This document shows positions 24,930 through 35,949 of a stretch of DNA of 64,000 bases, piece by piece (within the stretch, counting starts at the first letter, position 1; each line of letters starts with the position of its first letter). Below the pieces are notes generated by a model. That model worked only from the letters and a program-made list of their open reading frames with translations. It was not told the DNA's origin and searched no databases. The stretch is taken from the NCBI GenBank assembly GCA_021234155.1, contig JAJEKV010000025.1, forward strand, positions 5,437,310-5,501,309. Direction: 5' to 3'. Source of the DNA: Isoetes taiwanensis. Its lineage: Eukaryota > Streptophyta > Lycopodiopsida > Isoetales > Isoetaceae. The translations under genes and the position numbers were made by a program.

Positions 24930-25526
24930 ATGGAACCATCCATCTACGAACCACCGCCACCTCCCAAAAAATTTCGTGAGGAATGGGAAATTGGTGTGCA
25001 CACCCATGGCATTCCGCAAGAGTATATAATGCAGTGCATGGAAGTGTGCACATGCAAAAGCAGCCAAATCATGAAAGATGTTGACTTCAATTACTATGAG
25101 GAGAGCACCATGGGCAGCCTCGAACAAAGGGTGGTTGAGCTTCAAATGGCTTATCGTGTTCGATTAGTCCATTCTCACCAACGTGTGAGGGGTGTAACAG
25201 GTGAGATCGTGGATGACTTCGCCTGCCACAGATGGAGGCAACCGCATAGAAGAGGGACTCGCGGGGATAGGCAGATCAGAAGGTCGCACCGTAGAGGATG
25301 CTTGTTTCTGTTGCGGACTGTGAAACCACATGGAAACAATGCATCATCTGCTGTTGCACGAATATACATACGCACGGAACATACAGGACATGACCCTTTC
25401 ACAAATGCAGAGGACTGGTCAATGCCCGTGCATCCTGAACTACTAGGGGCTGCTGCACAAGAGCTTCGGAGTATCGGGATGACTCGTGCAGTGTGGGACT
25501 TTGCAAGAGCGCTCTGCGAAACATAA
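24930..25526 (+). CDS. MULE-type transposase N-terminal-like ORF (zinc-binding/CARF-like)
   Basis: 198 codons. The C-terminal third contains ARIYIRTEHTGHDPFTNAED followed by MPVHPELLGAAAQELRSIGM. The pattern of a Cys upstream, an extended strand and then H-x-G-H, followed by a proline-flanked VHPE helix, resembles the DNA-binding N-terminal regions of Mutator-like transposases and related CARF-like proteins. A catalytic DDE domain is absent, so the element is either internally deleted or has captured only this part. The ORF ends with TAA at 25524-25526, about 50 bp before the right inverted repeat. Confidence 0.5.
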   Translation: MEPSIYEPPPPPKKFREEWEIGVHTHGIPQEYIMQCMEVCTCKSSQIMKDVDFNYYEESTMGSLEQRVVELQMAYRVRLVHSHQRVRGVTGEIVDDFACHRWRQPHRRGTRGDRQIRRSHRRGCLFLLRTVKPHGNNASSAVARIYIRTEHTGHDPFTNAEDWSMPVHPELLGAAAQELRSIGMTRAVWDFARALCET

Positions 25527-25574
25527 AATGATCACCAGCAAAATGAGAAAACAGCTTATTACATTACATGATTA

Positions 25575-25976
25575 CCTTTGTGTTCTTCAAAGGCGCTTCC
25601 TGAAAGCCAAGAGCCTGCAATGAATGTTCGTTTTAACAGGCCGAAGGTCTTCTATATATGACATCTTCGGCCTTGCCCTCCTAGTAAAACGATTCGCTCA
25701 AGCGAATCGTTCTACTTACGTGAACGATTTTGCCAACCCTTTTTCGAAATCCACCAAGCAAAATCCACCTTCTTCAAGGCAGATTCAATTTCTCGTGATC
25801 CCCTTTTGTCCTCACTTGGCCCCCTTGTCCCCGTACTTCCCTCTTTTGGCTTCCCTTGGGCCCCCTCAGATCTTGTTTGAATTTGGATCACTTTTCCATA
25901 TCCCATGTAGGACAAATTAGGTACCTTTATCTTGGATATACCTTGTGATAAGAATGGAGAAAGAAAATTGAAAAAA
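25575..25976. repeat. right long terminal inverted repeat
   Basis: Inverted partner of 23630-24047. It carries a short palindrome (acgattcgct / agcgaatcgt around 25689-25710) absent from the left arm. Confidence 0.8.
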
Positions 25977-26589
25977 AGCGAGACATGCAAAATCCACCAA
26001 GCTACAGTATATGATCCCGCGGTACATCTGTCAAGTTTGGCATTTCTCCAGAGCCTAAATTTTGGGAAAGCGTAAGTCGATAATGGTATGGAAAGGCATT
26101 GCATTTTTCCTTCCAGCAGCTTTAGTATAGAATAGAAAGGCTTTGCTTTTCCAGGTCTGAGAAGCACCACTGTTGAACCAACTTGCAGATAAGAAAAGTG
26201 AGAGTTATTTTTAATTCTTTTTCCATTAGCAAGGCTGTAGCATGTGGATAGGGTGCAACAACTACTAGCTACCAAGGATACTTGTCACAACTTTTATTCT
26301 ATATTGCAATATTTGGTGAAACAAAACTCAACAATTTGTACTAAAAGCCATGTCACGATTTCTATATTACAGTGTTGGGACTCAAAGCAACCGTTATGTG
26401 TTTGGAAAAGATTATCAGCACCTTGTTTGGAAAGATACCATATGGCCTCGTCAAAAAAAGGGATAAAAGGAAAAAACATTGTTAGTCATGAACATGAAAA
26501 GGCGCCTGAAGCAGAGGAGCATCAGATTCAAAGGAGTGAAGTGTATTATTTCATCTTGTGAAAAACACTAGGTCTATAAGAAGAAGTGA

Positions 26590-27140
26590 AGAAGCAGCAA
26601 TTTTTATTGAAAAGGAAACGGAAAAGGCAGGAGTTCCAGTGCATTATCCCCCTGCTCCTCCTCCTTCAGATCTTAAATGTGTTGTTCCATATGGTGCTGC
26701 ACCTGCTCCTTCTCCAAATGCCTAGACAACAATAGGATTATGCGGATGCTTCGAAAATGGTGCATCATGTAAGTTCCCACACATCACATCCTTGCCTTTT
26801 CAACTTTCTAAGTTATACTTAGCACATTTTTCTAACATTCTTTCAGGTTGTATCACATGTTGGCTTCCTTGTATCTCCTTTGGACAGGTTGCACATATCC
26901 TAGACCAAGATGCCATGCGTAAGTATCCTGCTTTGCTTTGTTTTTTCTAGCTGAAATTTTGAATCTCAAGTGCTTAAGTGATTTGTTATACTTTCTCTTG
27001 GTTGTGGTTTGAGATTCCAATTGTTATGTGTAATACTATTTTTTATGTTATAGCCTGCTGTTTGGCTGGATGTCTGGTATGCCTCGTGCATCTACACATG
27101 TGGTTACAGAGGCAAGCTTAGGCAGAAAGATTTTAGAATA
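26590..27140 (+). pseudogene. PLAC8-family Cys-rich membrane protein gene, three exons, broken
   Basis: Exon 1 ends at 26768 (gt|aagt), intron 1 is 26769-26846, exon 2 is 26847-26918, intron 2 is 26919-27053, exon 3 starts at 27054; all introns are GT-AG. Spliced text includes a Pro-rich start (HYPPAPPPSD), TTIGLCGCFENG, then CCITCWLPCISFGQVAHILD, which is the PLAC8 hallmark CCxTCWxPCxxFGQ. Exon 3 gives CCLAGCLVCLVH and, one base shifted, CIYTCGYRGKLRQK, the usual C-terminal transmembrane-plus-Arg/Lys motif. Family members (FW2.2-like, plant cadmium resistance) act at membranes in organ-size control or metal transport. Two lesions: TAG at 26723-26725 where the family has Trp, and a one-base frameshift in exon 3. 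No in-frame ATG was found upstream, so the start is unknown. Confidence 0.8.
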
Positions 27141-27200
27141 TGAAATACGGGGACTCGAACCTCTATCAAAATACCTCAATGTCCTAATAAGGCTACTTTA
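27136..27200 (-). repeat. tRNA-like (SINE-like) Pol III box sequence
   Basis: On the minus strand the text gaggttcgagtcccc contains a consensus B box (ggttcgagtcc). About 45 nt upstream is ggatatattggttaaag, which loosely resembles an A box. It directly follows the PLAC8 3' end. No complete cloverleaf or A-tail could be shown, so this may be a tRNA-derived SINE head or chance. Confidence 0.3.
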
Positions 27201-29040
27201 ACCAATATATCCAGTCAACTAATGTGATTATCTTTTACCTTGAATCTATGTTTTTTTTTATAACAACCCATTCAATTATTTTAAGGATATATGGTCTATG
27301 GTTTCAGGAATTGTTTTTTTTACATCCATATCAGATCCCCCTGGAACCCCCTATTATTTTGCTACATATTGATGTAGATCAACGCATCTGCACTCTCGTA
27401 GCAAATAGAAACCTCTTTATATAATTATAACATGGCCATTCCCCTCATAAAGAATGCAACATCTTAAATCAGTTTATACATGGAATTCATTAGCTATGAG
27501 GCCCTTGATAAAATATAGTGCAACAACTTAGATAACTTACAGTTATATATTTTAGGCTAGCCATGCTCCATGCCATATTCAAAAGCCCCAAGTTTCTCAT
27601 GGCTCTCTTTGTACCTTTGTGGACTCATCTCAATCTTAGAACATGTCTAGATTTAATCTCATGCCACTATCGATATTAGATCCCTTAAATATGGTTTTTA
27701 TTATTTCATAATAAAAACTCAATTCCTTAGCTAACAATCAATTTGACACAGTTAATATGAGTTCCATCTCCACGAGCCAAGAAATACCAACTTTAAATCT
27801 TTTAGACTTCTTAATCTTAATTACATATTATTCTTTATTACCTGTTATTCAAAGCAATTCAACTTCTTACATATTTTCGTCCTTTGTGTTTTACCCAAAT
27901 CTCTTGCGTCTTCGCCTGTATTTTCTTGGCAAAGGGTCCTTGCTATATCCAAGCCCCTTGGTACTTCCATGTTTTCCCTTTGGACTCCTTGTATATTCGT
28001 TTACACTTATATATCAATGTGTTAAACAAGATAATGGAAAAAAGACACAAATAAGACAAGTGCAAATATAACCAACAAAAAGCAAGCCGTTCCAAATCCA
28101 GTATATCGGAGAAGATTCTCAAGACATCGATTGATCATATTCACAACCAAATCGACCTCAAATCTGCCCTTTCCCTGCAATTTCAACCATGATCCAGCCC
28201 AAACTCGGCATGTTCCCCACAAGATTCATGCTTCTTCTCTTCCTTTCAAGTATCTCAACCATAGTTCAAAAGCTTACACACAAATACTACTACATCATAG
28301 GAAATTTAACCTCTGATCCTTTTTTCAATTCAACTACTAGCATGCTTGAATCTGATCACAGCCTATGAAATCACAAATAGATTGGTGAAAAACCCCACCT
28401 GAAAGAAAACACACGATGTCGATCTTCATGCGATCTCCAAGGCCTTGCATACTCTGTGTCTCCAATCCAATCCTTCTCTGCAAAAACTTGCTCCCAAAAA
28501 GCTCTCTCTCCTATACAAAAGTTTGCTCTTAAAAAACCTCCAAGTTTCCAAAAAGCTTTTCCAAATATCCTTTTTAGCACAACCTTCAAAAATCTATTTC
28601 TAATAAAAGGCAAAACCCTTGCTTATATGAGATCTATATTGTATGCATGTCAAGCATGATACATCCCTTCAAGCACTTAAACTCTTCGTCTCTCGGTCTA
28701 GGTTATTTCACTCTCTCTCAATTTTGACCATTAGTTTTCAAATGAGCTGATATCAATTTCAGATATCTCTCTGGCGCTCCGTATCCGGCACTGTTCTATC
28801 CTTACTTTCTGTAACAGCTACGAAAGAACCTGGCCATCGCATTCGCCAATCGCCATAGTCGCCATTCACCATTCGCCATCTTAGATGCAAAATTGGGTTT
28901 AGGGTTTGGGTCATTACTAGTATGTACTTTCAAATTTGGGCTTCTCCAAGAATTGGGCAGCCACCCAGTTTTGCATGTATATTTAGTACAGTTTAGTGTC
29001 AAAACATAAAGGTAAAATTGGATTAGGCTCTGGGTAATAC
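27201..29040. other. no recognised gene
   Basis: AT-rich sequence with ORFs such as 27757-28071 that encode hydrophobic, low-complexity text typical of chance frames. No repeat boundaries noticed. Confidence 0.4.
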
Positions 29041-31190
29041 TGTGATGTTCTAGCATAATATATGCTACAAATACGTATACTATACTGCCATGTCACCGTA
29101 CATGTCACGGAGATGACATGTACAAGAGTAGGACCCAATATTACTGTAGGTATGACTGTGTGTGGCGACCATTATAGGAATTGGTATATTATACTAATGG
29201 TATAATACCACCAACGAACCTTAGATATATTATGTGGGTCACATATAATAGCCCCTGGGGGCAAAGACTCAACATATTATTCTAAAATATTAAGTGAGCC
29301 ATTAAAGCTCACTTGTGTGGTACATGCCTAATTGCATGTGTGACACATGTCAAGCAGAGAGCACCCATTCCAAATGCCTATTAATAGGTACTTGCCATAA
29401 AGGTGCTAGTTGGCCTCACTTGCCATTTCGCAGGTCATCGTTGGGCCAGGTGGCTCAATCGCAGGGCAAGGCCCCATTTTCGAGGCCTATATAAAGGGAG
29501 AGCATAAACCCTAAAACCTTTCTAAATTTTGGGCTAACAGCGTGTTGGGGACCTTCCAGAGGTCAGTTCGGGCACTGGAGGGTAGAAGCCAGCCTCAAAG
29601 CTCGAGCGGAGCTCATGTATATAAGGCGCTGCTCTAGCGCCTTAGCATTTGTAGAGCATCACCATCTCGGGCAGTCACAGTAGCAAAATGGGCGATGGAT
29701 TAGATTGGTAATAGTTTTAGCTTAACAGTAGGAGTTAAGCTAGAAAGCACCTTTGTTTTAGTGTTAGATGATTAGGGCTACTAACGATAAGACTTATTAA
29801 AAGGCAACATTGTTATTTATGTGGGTGCAACACCAACGACCAAGGGGGATGTGACCTTTATTAGAAGGCAACTTTGTTATTTATATGGGTGCAACACCAA
29901 CGACCAAGAGGGAGGCTTCATGAACGACCAAGGGGAATGCGGCATCACCAACCAAAGGGAGCTACTAGTGACTTCAATGACTCCAATGTTTTATCCAGTT
30001 TCTGACCAAAAGCGACCAATTCTTAGTACTTCTGTCACATCGGTTGTCTCTTGATCCCATTCCTATTCTATTACCTTGAGAGCCATTCCTTTGTCTTTTC
30101 AGGTTAACCGAATCCTTAAGCTTTTGAAAATCTAGCTAGTTGGATTACTGATAGATCCTGAGTTCCCATCCCTCAAGCCTAAGCCATGACTTTACGTGTT
30201 TGCTAGAGTTATGCTCTAGTGTTTAATTTGAGTTTCCCTATTCCTTTCATATTCCAAGATTCAGTCTTTCTCGGAGATTCTCTTGCTCAGGATAGCACTG
30301 TTGGGTGGTAAGCTTTGCCCTTAAGGGATGGATTTGTGCCTATTTATTTTATTTCCTGATGATTGTTTTGTAGATACAGCTTGGAGCTACACCTTCGTAT
30401 CATTTGCACCTATTGTGTATCGGGGCAAGGGGGGTAGAGACCTAAGAGCCATGTGTAGTATGATCCTAGTTGTTAAACCTCTGTAATTCCAATTATAATG
30501 TGGCCTGTGCATAGGGAACCCACCTGATTGTGGGCCGAGGGCCTTGACTGGTGTAGAATAGGGGACTTATTCCAATTGCAGAGAGATCCAGGGTGTGCGT
30601 TGTCTATTAAGGATCCAGCAAGCTAGGCCTAATACTTTGCCATTGCGAGAGGGCACTTTATGAGTTTGATGCTAGGTGATGCGTCACCCCAGTGAAGTTA
30701 GGTTGAGTACGAGCGGGGGGACCTCGTCTCTATAGCTGCTTGCAATGGAAAGATGCGTCATCTGACCAGGGGAGATACAACCCTGGAGTATTACGTCTCC
30801 GACGGGCTACAGTAGAGACTAAAACTTTTTAATCTATTTGCAGAGTATGCACAAGAGGGGCATATGCAATGGGCTACCCTTGCCATTGTTCTATGCCAGT
30901 CAACTCGAGTGTTACGACTTCCATCTGCTATTATCTTGAGGCCCAGGCCGTCAATCCTACCTCACAGAGTCTGAGCTTGGATTAGGATCTCCCATGTTAT
31001 GGTATTATAATATTATATCTATGCGGTGATGTATTGTATGCCTCACTCTTTGTGGTGCCTCACCCTTCATGGTGAGCATTTAGTTGATTATTGATGCATG
31101 TTGCTTGTGCTTACATTTATGCACTTCTGCAGTGAGATTGGTCCCGGGAAACACGGGGAAGACACGTCCTTCTTCCACATCGACTCTGGA
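29041..31190 (+). mobile_element. LTR-like sequence, copy 2
   Basis: Starts tgtgatgttc, aligned to the start of copy 1 at 19617. It shares in order: atgtcaccgtacat; a TATA-like tatataaagggag near 29490 followed by cataaaccctaaaacc; tgcacctattgtgtatcggg with gtagagacctaagagcc; and agtatgcacaagaggggca near 30845. No polypurine tract precedes it, so it is a 5' LTR, a solo LTR or a fragment. It ends, as far as similarity can be followed, just before the LINE fragment. A ~62-bp unit is tandemly duplicated at about 29799-29915 (ttatatgggtgcaacaccaa). Confidence 0.5.
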
Positions 31191-31207
31191 GCACCACCAG
31201 TAGCCTG

Positions 31208-32250
31208 ATGCCATGTGGATGGCCTCCTATCGGCCTGCAGGGTCCCAGATCTTATACGATGGGATCAAGATCAGAGCACTGTCCATTTACCCTAGTAGAA
31301 AGAACTAACCCAGCAGAACTTGAAGTTTGGGAAGTAGCACCCACCTACAAATATTTGGAAATGGAGTTTCCTTCTATCATGCATTGGGACACTTCCATCC
31401 GGCTACGAGTGATAGCAGACTGGAAGGCACTATATGCAATGCAGAACAACAATCACAGAGTGAAGATGTATGATTGGGCCCATCAGTCGCACCTGTTCAG
31501 GATCTTAGTGGAGCTCGTCTTCTTACACGGGGTCAAAGTCTGGGGCCTAGTGATGTCCCTCGCTACCTAGAATGACTTGGAGTAGGTGCAAAAAGCCTTC
31601 TTAGCATGGACATTGGGGTTGAAGTCCACGGCCCCATATAAAATCCTGTTGCAGGAGATAGGTTTCTTGCCTCTTCAGAGGGCGGCCCTTAATCGCCACA
31701 TCATCTACATTCATAAGATGGTCAATATGGACAATGCTCGTCATCCTAATGGTTTATGCCGCGGTAATGGAGCCACAATGCCTCAAGGCCTGCTGGAGGG
31801 AAAAGAGAGCTCAGTGGCTGGCTAGATGGAATGTGCAGGAGCGTAGGTGCTTACAGGTGTAAATAGAGGCAGATCACCGTAGCTTGAGACAATACCTTAG
31901 CGCTTGCTTCCTCAGCAAGCTTTGGGATGTCAGCGCCCTTGAACAGTTCAAGACAACACACTACCAGCGCCATATAAATTCCACACTGGAACGAAGCCTA
32001 CAATGCCATCTGCGTACCCATCTGCTTGAAAAGATGTAGACTCATTGCCTTGATTCACACATGTGCAAATCGTCTCCGAATTGAAAATGCAGATGGATTG
32101 GGGAGCCATGCCAGGACAGGTTTTGTCAATGTTGCCAAAGGGAGCCGTTGAGGATGAATGCCATACCCTTCAGAGCTGTCTAGCATATGTTTCAGACATG
32201 TTATGCTAAGTTGGTTAGGCCTGGCTAGCTGATACATGTGATATTGGGCA
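31208..32250 (+). pseudogene. C-terminal part of a LINE (non-LTR) reverse transcriptase
   Basis: Two consecutive frames (31208-31570 and 31586-31825, separated by a stop near 31570) read PTYKYLEMEF, then RLRVIADWKALYAMQ, LFRILVELVFLHGVKVWGL, VQKAFLAWTLGLKSTAPYKI and IGFLPLQRAALNRHIIYIHK. These match the thumb/connection region downstream of the catalytic palm of LINE-type reverse transcriptases; the palm with its YxDD box is not present. Decayed text continues to about 32250, with a Cys pair near 32113 compatible with the C-terminal zinc knuckle. The tail to about 32510 (gacaataaaaacc) may be the element 3' end. It is 5'-truncated, as usual for LINE insertions. Confidence 0.7.
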
Positions 32251-32519
32251 TGACTTTTGCACAGATGCTAGGATCATACCTTCAGGAGGTCATGGATATG
32301 CGAGAACAACTATGCCCTTGGACACACACCTAACATGTATATATCTTTCATGATGTATATTTGTATAGTTTGATTGCATTCTTATTACTGTTACAGTTTT
32401 TCCCTCGAAACCCTTTGGGACAGGGGTCTTTTAATCCAGACAGTAATAAGCATGTTGCGCTTCTTCATTAGGTCCCATAGGCCGATTGTCTCTATGGACA
32501 ATAAAAACCATTCTAATTC

Positions 32520-33700
32520 TTTTCTTGTAAACTAGTCTTTATCTTCAATCTCAACCCAATCATTAACAATCACTTGGCCATGCCGAAAGCCTGAATGACC
32601 TAAATCCTCCCCCTTTTCCCCTTGTTTTTGTGGATTCTGTAGCTTTGTACCCATTTAATCTACCTCAATGAAGAATCAATCAATTCTTCTTTTAGACTTG
32701 TTTATTGAGCTTATACTTCTTTTGCAAAGCTATGCCTATATCCAAAGTCTGGTTTTACAAACAATGAAATTGCAATTGTTAGACAAGTAGCTCACACACC
32801 ACCTTTGTTTTTGCTTTACCGTCAACAAACCTGCAGAGCTAATCGGAGAAGCCCCCTCCCGGTGTTATTAAAAGAAAATAAAAAAAATTGTTGTTGTGGT
32901 TGTTTATTGATTCCTTTTTTTTTTTTTTACTTTTGGCCAAAAGCCAAAAAGACCACGTCTCCCATAAACAACCACAAGGGTATAAGCATTAATTGTGGCA
33001 AGAGTCTAGTTTCAAATACGTAAACTAAATGGATGCCAAATTGGGCAAACTTGCACATTCTCGATGTCAAAATTGTTCTTTCGTTCACGTTTTCTCAATT
33101 TGATTCGATGCTCTCCCTATTCTAAACAAACAACCTTGCTTTGATTTCACATCACCTAGATTTTTGGCGACTATGGATGCCGACATGCTAATTTGCCTTT
33201 TGATTGTAATCAAAGGTAAAATATCTAGTCCAGATCTTTAGAATACCTGGAATATCAAATAGTGAACCTTATAACCTCCAATTTGACCACATAATTTAAC
33301 CTCCTTCCTATATTGGCTGGTTAAAAAAAGAACAAGATGTCGACGCATCAGAGGGTTGCCTTCTTTGTTTGCAGAGGTTATTATTTGTTCTCACTTCCCT
33401 ATGAGGATTTGGAAGATCATTTGATGCCAACGTCTATTGTATGCTTATGACTTTTCTTACACGTACATGCTCATTTTCTTTGTCAAAATTTCAAATTCAT
33501 CATTACCTGAGATGATTTTGAAGATGTTTGCCAAGATTTAAGATCTATAACCATTTGAATAACATTTTGGTATGTAATATTATATTTGACAAAAGTTTCC
33601 TTTTCAGTACTTTGGTTGTTTTATGCATTTGATCATCTAAGTACTTTAGTTGTTTTATGCATTAGATCATCTAATTAACTAGCTGCAAAATAGTAGCTTG
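32520..33700. other. no recognised gene; one tandem duplication
   Basis: AT-rich. A ~35-bp unit (agtacttt.gttgttttatgca followed by gatcatcta) is duplicated in tandem at 33607-33676. Nothing else supported. Confidence 0.45.
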
Positions 33701-34622
33701 GCAAGTCGTATTTAATTAAAGTGGGACTCATTCCATTCCCATTTTTTTTCGGAACCCGGTTAATTTACATAAAAAGTAGCACCCCGACCCGAAAACTATC
33801 CTTAATTCGAATTTTTGAATAAAACTCTGAATCCGAAGTTAGGCCAGTTGTCTTTCCTGTTTTCCCGTTCGCGAGTCGAGAACAAAAACAATGCAACTGA
33901 AACAAAGGAAATTCATTAAAGTTTGAAACCAAAGATGATGTTGAAAAAGAATTTTTATTAATAAATTGAACGATACAATGTATTTTTACATCTGACGCAG
34001 AGACCATGGCGGTCTTGGTTGCCACTACAGCTTACATCATCTTGGTAGGTGGTCCACCTTAGGGGATTAACTTGTGGCGCTTCTTCATGCCGTCAGAAGC
34101 CTTGGGGCAACCTCAAGAGTGTGGAATGCCTCACGTGGAGGTGCCTCTCTGAGCTACGCCGCCCGACACCACCCGACTTCTCCACTCGCCTCCCGCACCT
34201 TTCATCGAATATGCTCCTTCCCCAACCTCCGTGGATGTTATGCAATGCTTGCAATATGCCTTGAGCTTCCCGGACTTTCTCTTTGTTCTTCGCTCGTTTT
34301 TATCCCTGTGGTGTAGCGAGCAACCTCTCGATTAAAGCAATCTTGTCCCAAAGGCGGCAAGAGTGTAGCGTGGATCGGATCTCGTGCCGAACGGTATTTC
34401 TTCGCCTTGAGCTGGATCAGTATTCGCCTGGAGCGGTCTGCTCGTGATGCCCGAGCGGGATGTGGCCGGTGTCGGATCTGTGCCTAAACCACCTGGAGCA
34501 AGGAGAGTATGATTAACAATTACGGTGCCATTAGTCAAAACGAAGAAAAGAATGTTGAAATCAAATTACAACGGAGAACATTCATTCCATACAACTCCAT
34601 CCAATGACGTGGGAAGTAGTGT

Positions 34623-34877
34623 CTTTCTCGACTCACGAGTCGAGAAAGGCCCATAAAAGTCAAAGTACAACCATTCTCATTAGAATATGGTTGCATCCAA
34701 TCAAACACTAAGCATACAAATGCTTTTGTCAACGAGACAATAAGATGCCTTTCTCGACTCATGCGAGTCGAGAAAGGCCCAGAAACCCAATGTACAAGCA
34801 TTATCATAATAGATTGTACAAGCATTTCATCAACACGACAAGTATGCCTTTCTCGACTCGTGAGTCGAGAAAGGCAT
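34623..34877. repeat. three palindromes of the tctcgactc family, 3' of the FCP1-like gene
   Basis: Palindromes lie at 34623-34648 (12-bp arms, ctttctcgactc), 34747-34778 (14-bp arms) and 34844-34877 (16-bp arms, starting atgcctttctcgactc). Each has a loop of 2-4 bases. Spacing is about 124 and 97 bp, with similar intervening text containing acaagcat strings. They follow the FCP1-like stop (34978) on the coding strand. A related half-site, cgcgagtcgagaac, lies at about 33870. Confidence 0.85.
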
Positions 34878-34977
34878 CGAAAACTCAATATACAAGTATA
34901 TTCATTACAAAATGGTCAATACATGTGTTCACGTTCGATTACAATATTCACACAATTTGACTATCTGAAAGCAGGGG

Positions 34978-35801
34978 TCACTCTTCTTGTTCACCAAAGT
35001 ATTTGTCGTCCATAGCTTTCATGATCGGCTTGCTCTCGGATCGGGTTCCGTGAGGCTCCTGGATAGTTCGTAGCACATCGGGCGACAAGAATGGCAAAGA
35101 GGGATTCCGCCAAGATGTGACAGTCCAAGGACAACCACCTATCCGCCTCATATTTCTTCAGTCGATATGGCTTAGCAATGATTGTATTTTGCGCGCTATG
35201 ATAGCACTTGTAGGCGGAGTCGCCTATGATCGGCGGTTGTGTTTGCCATAGTCCCGAATTGCTCATAAACCCCCGCCCAAAATTTTTTTCACCATTATAG
35301 GCTTCCCTTTGTGATGGTCGGATCGAGGTCCTTCACATGCTCGACCCTTTCGCTTCCCCAAACGAACTTGAACTTCAAAACTGAAATGCCGAGAACACCA
35401 AGAACATTGACAATATTTTTCTTTGCCATACAAGACCATATGCCCACTTCAATCCCCGCCTGCACCATTCAATAATTTCCTTAGCTCTAGGCCCTGAATA
35501 CACTATTTTATGCTCGCTTTCATTGGGATCATGAGGTGTTAATCTCGGGGACGCCTTTTGTCGTGGTATACCGCAGCCTAATACTCCATTGACGCCAAAT
35601 ATTACAAGCTTGGTGGGACCACCGATCCCGCTTGGAGTTTGGCTCACCATATTTCCGGTTCATCGGGATCCAAATGGGATCATTATCTTTTCGTGTTCTT
35701 TTCCGGGTGTGAGCGTTGTCTTGTTCGATTGTCTTTGTCCTTTTCATTCTCCTCCTCGCGACGTGAACCGCTGCCCAATGACAATGATCCGAGTCGTTGA
35801 G
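34978..35801 (-). pseudogene. FCP1/NIF-like (HAD) phosphatase domain, C-terminal exon(s)
   Basis: The minus strand reads TKLVIFGVNGVLGCGIPRQ, then KIVYSGPRAKEIIEWC. After a one-base shift in a G run comes GIEVGIWSCMAKKNIVNVL, then FKFVWGSERV and KGKPIMVKKI, PPIIGDSAYKCY and finally SPDVLRTIQEPHG near the stop (TGA 34978-34980). Order and spacing fit the FCP1 homology domain of RNA polymerase II CTD phosphatases and plant NIF-like proteins. The upstream stretch is basic (TRKRTRKD). The nucleophile position of the family motif (D-x-D/N-G) reads Gly here (FGVNG), so the domain may be inactive. At least three frame changes are needed. An acceptor (gaattccag) at about 35802 starts this exon; the ATG at 35747 is an alternative start. 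Confidence 0.7.
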
Positions 35802-35949
35802 CTGGAATTCTCAAAATGATGACATCCGCCGAAGGGAACGAGTTTTCTCGACTCAAGCGAGTCGAGAATGAAAAGAAAAAGGTATTGAAAGGAACGAGTT
35901 TTCTCGACTCATGAAGTCGAGAAACACCGATAGAGCAAAGTAAACTCAC
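35802..35949 (-). other. predicted 148-bp intron carrying two palindromes
   Basis: The donor gag|gtgagtttac (exon end about 35950) and the acceptor gaattccag| (about 35802) are canonical. The palindromes at 35845-35868 (arms ttctcgactc) and 35898-35925 (arms tttctcgact) fill the intron, 58 bp apart. Confidence 0.5.

Larger units (their letters stand above)
23630..25976 (+). mobile_element. DNA transposon with ~400-bp terminal inverted repeats (MULE-like)
   Basis: The left arm (about 23630-24047) and right arm (about 25575-25976) are inverted copies, nearly identical over about 400 bp. Both share the ends ttttcaattttcttt outside and gaagaacacaaaggt inside, with one ~20-bp variable patch (around 23918-23930 versus 25693-25715). 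The 1.5-kb interior has an (ac)n tract and two plus-strand ORFs, one with features of MULE-type transposase N-termini. Long TIRs plus such a gene suggest Mutator-like. No clear 9-bp target duplication was found, so the outer boundaries are approximate. ORFs inside each arm (23684-23992 minus, 25624-25920 plus) encode nearly the same text only because the arms are inverted copies. Confidence 0.7.

Noticed and set aside
23684-25920. Two near-identical ~100-codon ORFs (23684-23992 minus, 25624-25920 plus)
   Set aside because: They lie entirely in the long inverted-repeat arms and are copies of each other; the text (Pro/Phe/Leu-rich) has no domain.
34535-34888. 117-codon minus ORF across the palindromes 3' of the FCP1-like gene
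   Set aside because: Its repeated SRLxSRERH text is simply translated palindrome sequence.
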